The translations under genes and the position numbers were made by a program. From CAZXEU01 sp964639665 (GTDB lineage Bacteria > Bacteroidota > Rhodothermia > Rhodothermales > Bin80), in assembly GCA_964639665.1 (NCBI GenBank), contig CAZXEU010000080.1, positions 1 through 18,370 of the forward strand: 18,370 nt of DNA, in the 5' to 3' direction. Numbering within the stretch: position 1 is the first letter of the stretch; the number at the start of each line of letters is the position of its first letter. This document shows positions 1-7,622 of the stretch, piece after piece. Below the pieces are notes generated by a model. That model was given only the letters and a program-made list of their open reading frames with translations, did not search any database and was not told the DNA's origin.

Positions 1-549
1 CAGGTTCAGCACGAACGCCTGCTGGCGGAACTGCTGCAGCTCAAGACGGAAGACGTCGATCTGACGATCGTTGTTCGCCGTCGTGACCTCGAAGTTGTAT
101 CCGCCTGGTGCCAGCGAAATGTACGCTCCGACATCATCCCACGAGATGTTGTTGGCGAGCAGATCCAGTACCTCCGAGTTGTCGATCGGATTGATGAGGC
201 GGATGTCCACGTCACCGAGCTCACGCGCACCGTGCACCACGTAGAACTCGACCATGTCCTCAGCCATCGCTCCAAGGCGCACATCCTCCACGACCTTGAT
301 CTTCGCCTCGCTGCCGTCTCCGTGCAGAATGACATTGTACGCGCCTTCATGCACGAAGCGCTGCGTGATGCTTGCAATCGGATTCGTGTTGTCGGCGTCA
401 CCTGCTGCAACCACATCCAGCGTATGCTCGCCGCCTACCACGTTGGCAAACTGCGTCGCGGTCTGGAAGGCCCAGTCGTTGCCCACGCGGTTGCCGTTCA
501 TGTATAGGTCAACCGGAGTGCTGGAAACGTTCTGGATGTACTGCACTTT
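1..549 (-). other. DUF4397-type domain in the giant surface protein
   Basis: Residues 1552-1734 of the surface protein begin KVQYIQNVSSTPVDLYMNG and continue with NDW, a GGEHTLDVV strand, SITQRFVHEGAYNVILHG and VEFYVVHGARELGDVDIRL. The same landmarks appear in the same order in both units of the secreted peptidase (LQLVHNAAGVDIDVYVDG..DDW.., LQVIHNAVGLDADIYLDG..DDW..). I assign it to DUF4397 from family knowledge. The domain is a beta-sandwich-like extracellular module of unknown function. The window ends inside or just after it. Confidence 0.75.
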
Positions 550-3500
550 GGCAAACCCACCGCTTACCGGCGGCATGTTGATCGGGTTCTGCAGGAAATT
601 GGACGCAACGCCAATGAGGTTGCAGGTACCGACCTCTACACCTTCCTGCGTGAGGTTAAGAATACCGTTGATCCGATCGTTGACGGCAAATGACTCATCG
701 TCTGTATCCGACTCATCATCTTCCAGGTCATACACGCCGGCCAATCGCGGATTCGTGGCCCCGGCCAGAATATTGCTGAGGTCACAGTCCCACTGCACCA
801 GGCGCAGACCCTTGGCATCAAAGACGTTCGGCAGACCCGCCGCAGCAACCCGAATATTCGGATCCTGCGCCGGAATCTCATCGAATGCTACCAGCCAGAA
901 CTGGTTGCCGAGCGCATCCAGGGTCAGCGTACCTCCACCCAGCGCGTCGACCACAATTCCGTCCTCCGGCCACTCGATCAATGCGGCGGCTGCCGCTCCC
1001 TCGAGTTGTTGCACGTAGTCCACGGTCGCCATGCCCGCGGCGCCCAAATCATGGCCGAACTGCAGCGTTATCGGACGGAAGTTGTCAACCATGCGTGCAG
1101 CAGTCGTGTCAGCGTTGGCGCTTCCCACCGGGAACAGATAGCCCCCGTTGACTACTCCGCCACCGGCTGCACCATCTTGGACTGCACGCCTAATCGAACC
1201 GTTAACGTAGCTGTCCCGCGATCCAAGCATCACACCGCCGCCGTCTTCTTCCGTCGCCGTATTCCGACCCGCAAGATTCATCTCGCTCATCGTGTTGTGC
1301 ATCGACCATGCGAACCTCTCGTTGACGGTGTCAATGATGCCGCGCTTCAGCGTCAGCGTCCCGTACGCATTCTGCGTCGCAGGTGCATCAAGTACGATAC
1401 CACCAGCGCCATCCGTACTTACGGAGGCTAGGGTGACACTGCCGAAATAGGCATCCGAGTCGTATCTGTGCGCTACCATTTGCGCTTCCATGCCCGCAAA
1501 CGTCACACCGCCGGAGAGACCCTGCTCACCGGCTGTATACTGGTCGTCCTGGTAGCACTCACCCGTGCCACCGAAGAGGTAGTCGCCACCGACGGTCGTG
1601 TTGCCGGCATTGTCCGCTACGCGCTCCGCTCCGCAGCCGGCTCCGTGCATGTAGACGTTCCGGGCATTCTTCATGTCCGGTCCGACCAGGAAGTCTCCCA
1701 TCACGGTATGCTCACCACCATTCAGGTTTACCGAAGCTGACGTGCCCACGGTGTCGGCAATGATGGCCCCGGTGGAGTCCATCATGATTTCGTTGCCCTG
1801 GAGATAACTCCCGGTGACCGTCAAGCTGCCACCGTTCACATTCAGGCTGCCGCCCGAGACCATGTGGTGGGCTGCTGCCGCATGGCTGCCCACAACAACC
1901 CGCTGCATCCTCTCTTTCCGCCCTGCGGGGTTGAGGTTGTCGGCATCACTTGCCAGCGACATTCCGCCGCCCATCTGAGAGAGTCCTCCCACGGGGTTGA
2001 ACACGTCCACGGAGCTTCCAAGATCCACATTGCCGTGATCGATCTGCAAGCCACCCACGCCCACCATGTCAAGGTTCTCTTTCGAGTTTTGGGCTGTACC
2101 GGCGGGCACCGCAATACTGCTCATGATACTTACCGTACCGGGCCCTACAGGGGCATTCCTGAACGTCGTCGTCAGGCGACGCTTGACGATGATGGCCGGC
2201 AGGTCCTTGCGGAAGTCCTCCGCATGACTGCCCACAGTACCCACATCAAACGTCGTGTTGCCATTGCCCACGAAGTGAATAAGGCCCGCAGTCCGCGCGG
2301 ATTTGCTGGCACTCGCCCACGAAGACTTGAGGCTCGCAATGCTCTGCTGCAGCTCCTGTCGCGCCTGCACATCCGTCGCCGTGGCAATGGTTTCAAGGCC
2401 TTCCGCAACGTCGAGGAGTTCGTCCATGCGACCCGCTGCTCCGTCTTCGCCACATGTACCGGCGCCGCTGTCACAAATGTATCCAGTTCGGCCAAGCGTG
2501 ACATTTTGCGTGTATGCGGGCCAGACGTTAGGATTAGGATAACGGCCGGAAGGATCCGGGATATTCATTACGACTAGGTGCTGGCCGTTTATGTCCAGCG
2601 TTCCCCGCGTTATCGTAATGTCTCTATCCACGCGAGAGAAGCCGTCATTGAGCGTGATCACAGGATCTGCCCTACAACCCGATCCGTCAATGACGAGGTT
2701 CGTAACATGGGCCGGACCAGGAGGCGCAGCTGCATCCGTCGGAAATACCGCACCGGCCGTCCGCGCGCCCGCTGCCTTGTATGCTACAGTGATTCCGTCC
2801 CTCGCAGGATCATATGGTCTGCTGCGCGGGCGGGTCGGGTACATGATGCTCCCTTCACCCAGCGCAAGTTCTCCGCTGCCATGATGCACTACCACGCCTC
2901 TGCTGAGTCCGATGGTGTTGCCCCCGGTATTCAGCGTGCCATTTGACAGGTGCAGATGCGCACCGATGTTAACCGGTTGGCTGAGCGTCACGGTAGCAGT
3001 CGTGGAAACATCCAGCAACGGAATGCTGAAACTGTTGCCATCGTCGTCCGGCTCCGGAATTTCCGCGCCCGTCATCAGGTCAGTGGAGTTGGTATAGTGG
3101 ATCGCGACCGGGGCACCCGAATACGCAATCCTGGCATCTCCACTGTGGACCCTTCCCTCCGCGATCCTTAGCACAGTTTCGTCGCCCAATGCCAGATTGC
3201 CTTCCGTCACGAGTGTGCCCGTTTCCGCTTCCAGCAGATGGGTTACATTAAGTCTACCCGTTCCGATCCGTACCGGGCCGAGGGACTGCACAGGAGGTGC
3301 ATCAGACTTTGCCAACCGTACGGAAGCCAGTGTCAGAGACCTGGTTCCAGCTTCCGTCGCATGTGCGATTTCGACATCCTGCTCAAACTGCCCGGCGAAC
3401 ACGACGCTATTGCCGCGGCCGGATGCATTGTTGATACCACAAATGTTCTGGTCAGCGTCATAGGCCGCTGGCGTCGCATAATTAACGGTCAGCATGCCGT

Positions 3501-5202
3501 CGGACGAAAGGTCATCCTCTAGGCCAAGGCTGTGGTAATTGTTGTGATCACCTAGGTCGATGTAGGACCTGCCCGCCGACTCTACCGCACCCAGAACAGA
3601 CGACATAACCGATCCTTTCCGGGAAGCGGCGGTGGCAGTTCCGGGATTAGCAGCATTGGCAATGCCGCTCAAATACAACCCTTCTGTGCAAGCCGTGCCT
3701 TGATCTCCATCCGTGTTCGGATCATTGTCCGGATTTGTGTCTGCCAGGATGAGATCACCCACGATGGTAGTCGCGCCATAGACATAGACGCCCGACGAGC
3801 GACCATGATGGGTCGCATCGCCGGAGCAGTCCTCTTGGCGAAGCATGGCCGAGCCCACGGCGCCGGCATAGACCTCACTCCCTACGTCTCCAACAATGCC
3901 ATCTATCACCAAATCCTCCGTAACCTGCTCGACACCGCGGAGCTCCGTCCGGGCGTTACCCAGGTTGCGGAGCCGGCCGTCCACTCTTTCGACGCCGATC
4001 AGGAAGAGCGTACCGCCCATGACATCGGTCGTGCCACCGTCGCCAACGTTGGGAACGGAGATACAGGCGCCGCCTTGCCCGTCCTTGACGACGTCAAGTT
4101 CCAGGTCGCCGTCGCCCGAGATCTTGTAGCAGTTGCCCGGCGCGCTGCCGACCGTGACGTCAAAGCCGCCCGTCTGTTCAAATAGCGTAATGGTGTATAC
4201 CGCCTTTTTCAACGTCGTTGGCGGAGTCGCATTAGCATCCGCATCCGTTCCTGGCTCCACGTCCGTTACCTGACCGTAGTCAGTCTCTGCGGCGGTTGCT
4301 GCGTTAGATGGGAAGTAATTGTTTTCTACCAGGGTAACAGCATCCCCTCCACCGTACTCGGTCAGATCTGCTGATTGGTCAGTTGCTCCCGCCTCATCCG
4401 CTTCAATGGTGAAAGTTGTTGGCTCGTCACTGGTGGCCTCCCCGCCTGTCGGCGCCTGAGGGTTCAACATCAGGCGCTCGTTTCCGGAAATCATCGCACC
4501 GGCCGCAATCGTCACGCTGCCATCCGCAACCATGGGGTCCGTAGACGCCGTAGGCTCCAAGGACAACGTCGCGCCTCCCATGTCAAGCTCACCTGCCTTG
4601 ACGTTCAGGGAATTCGTGATCGTGATCTCGTTATCACCGCCCGTACAAGCGTCTTCCACCTCGACATCGTCATTGACACCGAGCTTCTCGATCGAATACC
4701 CGCCGGTGGGACAGGTACCCCCAGAGCCTGATAGCGTAAGCATCAGATCTCCCGACCCGCCAAGCTCTACATTACCCGAAAGAATCCCCGCTGTAGAGCT
4801 AGTAATCGTGACGTCACCCTGCAGATAGAGCGTAGTGGGGCCATGTACGGAAACGGCGTCGCTAATGGTCACGTCCCCTTCAAGGGCAATCATGCCACGG
4901 GCAGCGCCCGGATCGCCGTCAACATAGGTCGCCAGAACCCGTGAGGCGATTGAGAGGTCGTCGTCAATCCTCGTCATGGCACCCGTTGACCGCACGCGGA
5001 CAAATACCGTGTCCCCCGCGGTCGTGGCGGCTCCAAGCGCAGCTTCAAGATCACACGGATCCGTTATCGCGCAAGGGCTAGCACCGAGGCCGTTGCGCTC
5101 GGCGTAATAGTTCGTCTGCGCCCAAGCGGTTGACGCACCCGCCATTGCGAACAAAAGCAGCACCGTCATGGAGCGCATGAGATGGGTAGTAAGGTTATTC
5201 AT
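1..5202 (-). CDS. Giant exported beta-solenoid-like surface protein with DUF4397-type domain (C-terminal part outside window)
   Basis: An uninterrupted frame runs from ATG at 5202 off the left edge (1734 codons, no stop). The start is supported by a GGAGG-type ribosome site 9-11 bases upstream and by a classic signal peptide: a basic N-terminus, a hydrophobic core (residues about 12-22) and an Ala-x-Ala-like end (STAWAQ, about 24-29). The body is rich in Gly, Asn, Asp, Thr and Val with alternating beta-strand patterns, as in right-handed beta-solenoid adhesins. Residues 488-502 form an Asp/Asn-rich stretch (DTNPDNDPNTDGDQG) resembling calcium-binding thrombospondin type 3 loops. Residues 1125-1211 hold a short repeat. 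From about residue 1552 (base 549) the sequence matches the DUF4397 pattern of the peptidase at 14910-18370. Scattered Cys residues could form disulfides after export. By analogy with that peptidase, a type IX sorting tail may lie beyond the window; this is inference. No enzymatic motif was recognised. Function unknown: adhesin or S-layer/matrix-like protein are both possible. Confidence 0.88.
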   Translation of the reverse strand, partial: MNNLTTHLMRSMTVLLLFAMAGASTAWAQTNYYAERNGLGASPCAITDPCDLEAALGAATTAGDTVFVRVRSTGAMTRIDDDLSIASRVLATYVDGDPGAARGMIALEGDVTISDAVSVHGPTTLYLQGDVTITSSTAGILSGNVELGGSGDLMLTLSGSGGTCPTGGYSIEKLGVNDDVEVEDACTGGDNEITITNSLNVKAGELDMGGATLSLEPTASTDPMVADGSVTIAAGAMISGNERLMLNPQAPTGGEATSDEPTTFTIEADEAGATDQSADLTEYGGGDAVTLVENNYFPSNAATAAETDYGQVTDVEPGTDADANATPPTTLKKAVYTITLFEQTGGFDVTVGSAPGNCYKISGDGDLELDVVKDGQGGACISVPNVGDGGTTDVMGGTLFLIGVERVDGRLRNLGNARTELRGVEQVTEDLVIDGIVGDVGSEVYAGAVGSAMLRQEDCSGDATHHGRSSGVYVYGATTIVGDLILADTNPDNDPNTDGDQGTACTEGLYLSGIANAANPGTATAASRKGSVMSSVLGAVESAGRSYIDLGDHNNYHSLGLEDDLSSDGMLTVNYATPAAYDADQNICGINNASGRGNSVVFAGQFEQDVEIAHATEAGTRSLTLASVRLAKSDAPPVQSLGPVRIGTGRLNVTHLLEAETGTLVTEGNLALGDETVLRIAEGRVHSGDARIAYSGAPVAIHYTNSTDLMTGAEIPEPDDDGNSFSIPLLDVSTTATVTLSQPVNIGAHLHLSNGTLNTGGNTIGLSRGVVVHHGSGELALGEGSIMYPTRPRSRPYDPARDGITVAYKAAGARTAGAVFPTDAAAPPGPAHVTNLVIDGSGCRADPVITLNDGFSRVDRDITITRGTLDINGQHLVVMNIPDPSGRYPNPNVWPAYTQNVTLGRTGYICDSGAGTCGEDGAAGRMDELLDVAEGLETIATATDVQARQELQQSIASLKSSWASASKSARTAGLIHFVGNGNTTFDVGTVGSHAEDFRKDLPAIIVKRRLTTTFRNAPVGPGTVSIMSSIAVPAGTAQNSKENLDMVGVGGLQIDHGNVDLGSSVDVFNPVGGLSQMGGGMSLASDADNLNPAGRKERMQRVVVGSHAAAAHHMVSGGSLNVNGGSLTVTGSYLQGNEIMMDSTGAIIADTVGTSASVNLNGGEHTVMGDFLVGPDMKNARNVYMHGAGCGAERVADNAGNTTVGGDYLFGGTGECYQDDQYTAGEQGLSGGVTFAGMEAQMVAHRYDSDAYFGSVTLASVSTDGAGGIVLDAPATQNAYGTLTLKRGIIDTVNERFAWSMHNTMSEMNLAGRNTATEEDGGGVMLGSRDSYVNGSIRRAVQDGAAGGGVVNGGYLFPVGSANADTTAARMVDNFRPITLQFGHDLGAAGMATVDYVQQLEGAAAAALIEWPEDGIVVDALGGGTLTLDALGNQFWLVAFDEIPAQDPNIRVAAAGLPNVFDAKGLRLVQWDCDLSNILAGATNPRLAGVYDLEDDESDTDDESFAVNDRINGILNLTQEGVEVGTCNLIGVASNFLQNPINMPPVSGGFAKVQYIQNVSSTPVDLYMNGNRVGNDWAFQTATQFANVVGGEHTLDVVAAGDADNTNPIASITQRFVHEGAYNVILHGDGSEAKIKVVEDVRLGAMAEDMVEFYVVHGARELGDVDIRLINPIDNSEVLDLLANNISWDDVGAYISLAPGGYNFEVTTANNDRQIDVFRLELQQFRQQAFVLNL
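1570..1830 (-). repeat. Three-copy protein repeat G-x-x-T-V-x-G-x-[YF]-L-x-G
   Basis: Within the surface protein the pattern G-x-x-T-V-x-G-x-(Y/F)-L-x-G occurs at residues 1125-1136 (GSLTVTGSYLQG), 1163-1174 (GEHTVMGDFLVG) and 1200-1211 (GNTTVGGDYLFG). The spacings are 38 and 37 residues. Such a period, with Gly at turns and T-V/Y-L on strands, is typical of beta-solenoid coils. A weaker relative (GATTIVGDLIL) lies earlier in the protein. The copies are recognisable as protein but not as near-identical DNA, so this is an old, selected repeat. Confidence 0.7.
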
Positions 5203-5211
5203 GTTTGGAGT

Positions 5212-5218
5212 CCCCTCC
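5212..5218 (-). promoter_or_regulatory. Ribosome binding site of the surface protein gene
   Basis: The minus strand reads GGAGGGG here, leaving 9 bases before the ATG at 5202. It decides the start, which also places the signal peptide at the very N-terminus. In-frame ATGs a few codons downstream would cut into the signal peptide's basic region. Confidence 0.65.
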
Positions 5219-5234
5219 AGGTAGGTTGGTGAAT

Positions 5235-5286
5235 ATGTCGCGCAGCCTGCTTTCAGGCCCCGCAGCTCATGGCGCATGCCTGCGCC
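5235..5286 (-). promoter_or_regulatory. Two tandem hairpins in the 5' leader of the surface protein gene
   Basis: Two short perfect stems lie between the promoter and the ribosome site: GGCGCA/TGCGCC with a 4-base loop (5271-5286) and GCCTG/CAGGC with a 4-base loop (5235-5248). Neither is followed by a T-run on the minus strand, so they are not simple intrinsic terminators. They may stabilise the transcript of this very long gene or serve as a control site. A regulatory role is inference. Confidence 0.4.
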
Positions 5287-5322
5287 TTACTGTGAACATC
5301 CTGTTATACACGAGTAACGAAA

Positions 5323-5351
5323 AGTATACGTAACGACTGCCGCGTTGTCAA
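5323..5351 (-). promoter_or_regulatory. Sigma-70-like promoter of the surface protein gene
   Basis: Read on the minus strand, a perfect TTGACA (5346-5351) is followed after exactly 17 bases by TATACT (5323-5328). The predicted start near 5316 gives a leader of about 114 bases before the ATG at 5202. The -10 region also reads TACTTTTC, close to the TAnnTTTG element of Bacteroidota, but its distance from the TTG (22 bases) is longer than usual for that type, so I favour the sigma-70-like reading. Confidence 0.6.
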
Positions 5352-5562
5352 TCTCTTTTCAGGCAGCAAAACAGGTGCGCGGACACTCTACTTGCACCCG
5401 CTGCGAAGAATTATCAGCGAAGGCCGGGACGGACTAATCGAATTGACGAGACGGGTGCGACTGCCACCGCTGTTAGCTCTGCCTCTTGGCCGGGCTTGAC
5501 GGCCAGAAGCAGCGTCGGGCCTGATGCCGGGATCCGCTACTCCGCCGGCCATTCGCGCCGCA

Positions 5563-6348
5563 CTACCAGCCAAATTCGCGGACAGGACCGCCGACGAACG
5601 CCCGTGACCCGGCGGCGTAGCCGCGCTCCTCTATCGAAAAGGCGCCCGCCCTTACGTGCACCACATGGTAGGCATTCAGCCCTTCCTGCGGAGCGCGCCG
5701 CCGGTTTGACGCCGCCGTACCCGCATGCGCCAGCACCAGGCGCGCTCCCGCCGCCTCCACCTCCCCTACATGCGAAACATGCCAGTGGCCGGAGAGCACA
5801 ACCCTAACACCCGCCCCTGCGGCGGCTTCAAGGAGCGCTCGTCCGCCGAGCGCCGCCTCGCCCGCGCCGTCGGCCACAAGGCGCACGGGCGGATGATGCA
5901 CCACGAGCACCTTGAACGCTTCCTCTTCCGCGCCCCCGTAATACTTCCGCACACTCTTCGCAGCACTTCGGGGGACGAAGCCGCGCTTTATCGTAAAGCC
6001 CGTTGCCGATGAGATGCCAAGCACGGCGAGCCCCTCCTTCTCAAACGAAGGAAACCTCTCCTCCGAAACCCACCGGTCAAAGCGCCGCCTGGGAACGATG
6101 AACCGATGCACCGGATGCCACCACGGGTACACGTCGTGGTTTCCGGGAACCGCAAGGACAGGGGCCTTGAGCTGCTCAATAAACTCCGCAGCCTGCCGGT
6201 ATTCGCGCGGACGCGCCCTTTGCGTAAGATCGCCGCTCAGCGCGACGAGATCCGCGTCAAGATCGTTGACATCGTGCAGAAGCGCCTTGACGATGTGCGG
6301 GTGCGCGATCCGGCCAAAGTGCAGATCGGCAAGGTGCGCGATTTTCAC
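5563..6348 (-). CDS. Calcineurin-like metallophosphoesterase
   Basis: A 261-residue protein with the full two-metal phosphoesterase signature: D8-x-H10 (HLADLH), G39-D40, G69-N70-H71-D72, H151-H152 (VVHHPP) and G187-H188-W-H190. Members hydrolyse phosphodiesters or phosphomonoesters such as cyclic nucleotides, UDP-diacylglucosamine or nucleic-acid ends. The substrate cannot be told from motifs. There is no signal peptide or membrane segment, so it is probably cytoplasmic. I chose GTG at 6348 because the family motif (VKIAHLADLHFG) begins exactly there and it lies only 5 bases after the pdhC stop, suggesting translational coupling. An ATG at 6447 would add 33 unrelated Arg/Pro/Ala-rich residues and overlap pdhC by 94 bases. 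It is the last gene of the pdh operon. CpdA-like cAMP phosphodiesterase is one possibility, not proven. Confidence 0.88.
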   Translation of the reverse strand: MKIAHLADLHFGRIAHPHIVKALLHDVNDLDADLVALSGDLTQRARPREYRQAAEFIEQLKAPVLAVPGNHDVYPWWHPVHRFIVPRRRFDRWVSEERFPSFEKEGLAVLGISSATGFTIKRGFVPRSAAKSVRKYYGGAEEEAFKVLVVHHPPVRLVADGAGEAALGGRALLEAAAGAGVRVVLSGHWHVSHVGEVEAAGARLVLAHAGTAASNRRRAPQEGLNAYHVVHVRAGAFSIEERGYAAGSRAFVGGPVREFGW

Positions 6349-6353
6349 TGCGG

Positions 6354-7586
6354 CTAGAAGAGCAGCGTCAGGGGCTCTTCCAGGTGCTTCTGCAGCGCGC
6401 TCAGAAACCTGGCCCCGGTCGCGCCGTCCACCGCACGGTGATCGCAAGACAGCGAGAGCTTCATGCGCTTGCCGGCCACTACGGCGCCCTGCGAGACCAC
6501 CGGTACGTCACGGATGGCGCCAATCGCCAGAATGGCCGCACTGGGCGGATTGATGATGGCGGTAAACTCCTCTATGCCGAACATGCCCAGGTTGCTGGTC
6601 GTGAACGTCGAGCCCTCCATTTGCTCGGGCTGCAGCTTCCGCTCCCGTGCCCGACCGGCCAGTTCGCGTGTTTCCTGCGCAACCTCGACAAGCCCCTTCC
6701 GGTCCACATCCCGAAGCACGGGGGTTACCAATCCATCGTCAATGGCCACAGCAATGCCTATATCTATATAGTCATAACGCCGGATTTCACGGGCGTCTTC
6801 GTGAAAGGAGCTGTTGACATCCGGGTGCGCGGAAAGCGCCGCAGCCGCAGCCTTCGTCACCAGGTCGTTATACGAGATCTTGACCGGCGCCACCTCATTC
6901 AGGTGCTTGTGCGCCTCGACTACCCGCTCCATCGCAACATCCACCGTGAGGTAGAAGTGCGGGGCGCTGAACTTGCTCTCGGAGAGCCTCCTCGCAATGG
7001 TCCTGCGCATGCTGCTCAGGCGCACGGTTTCGAAGCCGCGCGTGCCACTCAGGCGGCGAATGGCGCGCGGAGCCGGCACTGGCCGTTTCCGTTGCTCCTT
7101 GCCGCGCTCCAGGGCTGCTTCCACGTCCCGCTTGATGATGCGGCCTTCCGGCCCGGAGCCCAGGAGCGCTGCCATATCCAGGCCGTGCTCCGATGCCATC
7201 CGGCGGGCAAGCGGCGAGGCCTTGACACCGCGTGCATCGGATTCCGATCGCGCCTCCGGCGCTTCCTCCTTCATCTCCTCCTCTGCTTCCGGCGCCGCGC
7301 CGTCTGCGCCCTTTGCATACTGGCCGAGGATTTCATCGGCGCTCTCGCCTGCTTCACCTAGAACTGCGATGAGACCACCTATGGGAAGGCTGTCTCCTTC
7401 GGCCGCCACGCGCCTAAGCAGCACGCCGTCGTCGTAAGCTTCCACGTCCATCGTCGCCTTGTCCGTTTCCACCTGTGCGATGATGTCACCCGCGGCAACC
7501 GTCGCTCCCTCTTCCACCAGCCACTCCACCAGAACGCCCTCCTCCATGGTGTCCGTCATCTTGGGCATTTCCACCGCTATCGGCAT
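6354..7586 (-). CDS. pdhC: Pyruvate dehydrogenase E2, dihydrolipoamide acetyltransferase
   Basis: A 410-residue E2 core subunit that transfers the acetyl group from lipoamide to CoA. The order is: one lipoyl domain (residues 1-78, lipoyl lysine K43 in ETDKA), an acidic Ala/Glu linker (about 92-118), a peripheral subunit-binding domain (121-158, ASPLARRMASEHGLDM..GPEGRI) and the catalytic domain (about 185-410). The active-site signature is DHRAVDG (382-388, His383 and Asp387). A single lipoyl domain is the simple form of the family. The ATG at 7586 opens directly on the conserved lipoyl-domain start (PIAVEMPKMTDTMEEG). It is 36 bases downstream of pdhB in the same operon. Branched-chain 2-oxoacid E2 is an alternative from fold alone, but the neighbouring E1 subunits look like the pyruvate type. 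No lpd (E3) gene lies in the window. Confidence 0.95.
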   Translation of the reverse strand: MPIAVEMPKMTDTMEEGVLVEWLVEEGATVAAGDIIAQVETDKATMDVEAYDDGVLLRRVAAEGDSLPIGGLIAVLGEAGESADEILGQYAKGADGAAPEAEEEMKEEAPEARSESDARGVKASPLARRMASEHGLDMAALLGSGPEGRIIKRDVEAALERGKEQRKRPVPAPRAIRRLSGTRGFETVRLSSMRRTIARRLSESKFSAPHFYLTVDVAMERVVEAHKHLNEVAPVKISYNDLVTKAAAAALSAHPDVNSSFHEDAREIRRYDYIDIGIAVAIDDGLVTPVLRDVDRKGLVEVAQETRELAGRARERKLQPEQMEGSTFTTSNLGMFGIEEFTAIINPPSAAILAIGAIRDVPVVSQGAVVAGKRMKLSLSCDHRAVDGATGARFLSALQKHLEEPLTLLF

Positions 7587-7622
7587 GGCATCCGGAGCTT
7601 GGTGTGAGTAGAAGGATACGAT

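Larger units (their letters stand above)
5203..5562. other. Gene-free region between the phosphoesterase and the surface protein
   Basis: These 360 bases separate the stop of the phosphoesterase (5563) from the start of the surface protein (5202), both on the minus strand. The left third holds the promoter, leader hairpins and ribosome site of the surface protein, listed separately. In 5352-5562 I see no convincing gene and no hairpin followed by a T-run, so the way the pdh operon transcript ends is not visible. A 61-codon frame here lacks a ribosome site and looks like low-complexity GC-rich sequence. Confidence 0.6.

Noticed and set aside
1864..2577. A 237-codon plus-strand frame and several shorter ones opposite the surface protein.
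   Set aside because: The minus-strand reading has a signal peptide, repeats and a DUF4397-type end without a stop for 1734 codons. The plus-strand frames are fragments without motifs.
5388..5573. A 61-codon minus-strand frame in the region upstream of the surface protein promoter.
   Set aside because: Starts inside the end of the phosphoesterase gene, Arg/Gly/Ser-rich, with no ribosome site or motif.
6349..6447. Upstream ATG of the phosphoesterase at 6447.
   Set aside because: It would overlap pdhC by 94 bases and add 33 residues unlike the family. The conserved fold starts at GTG 6348.
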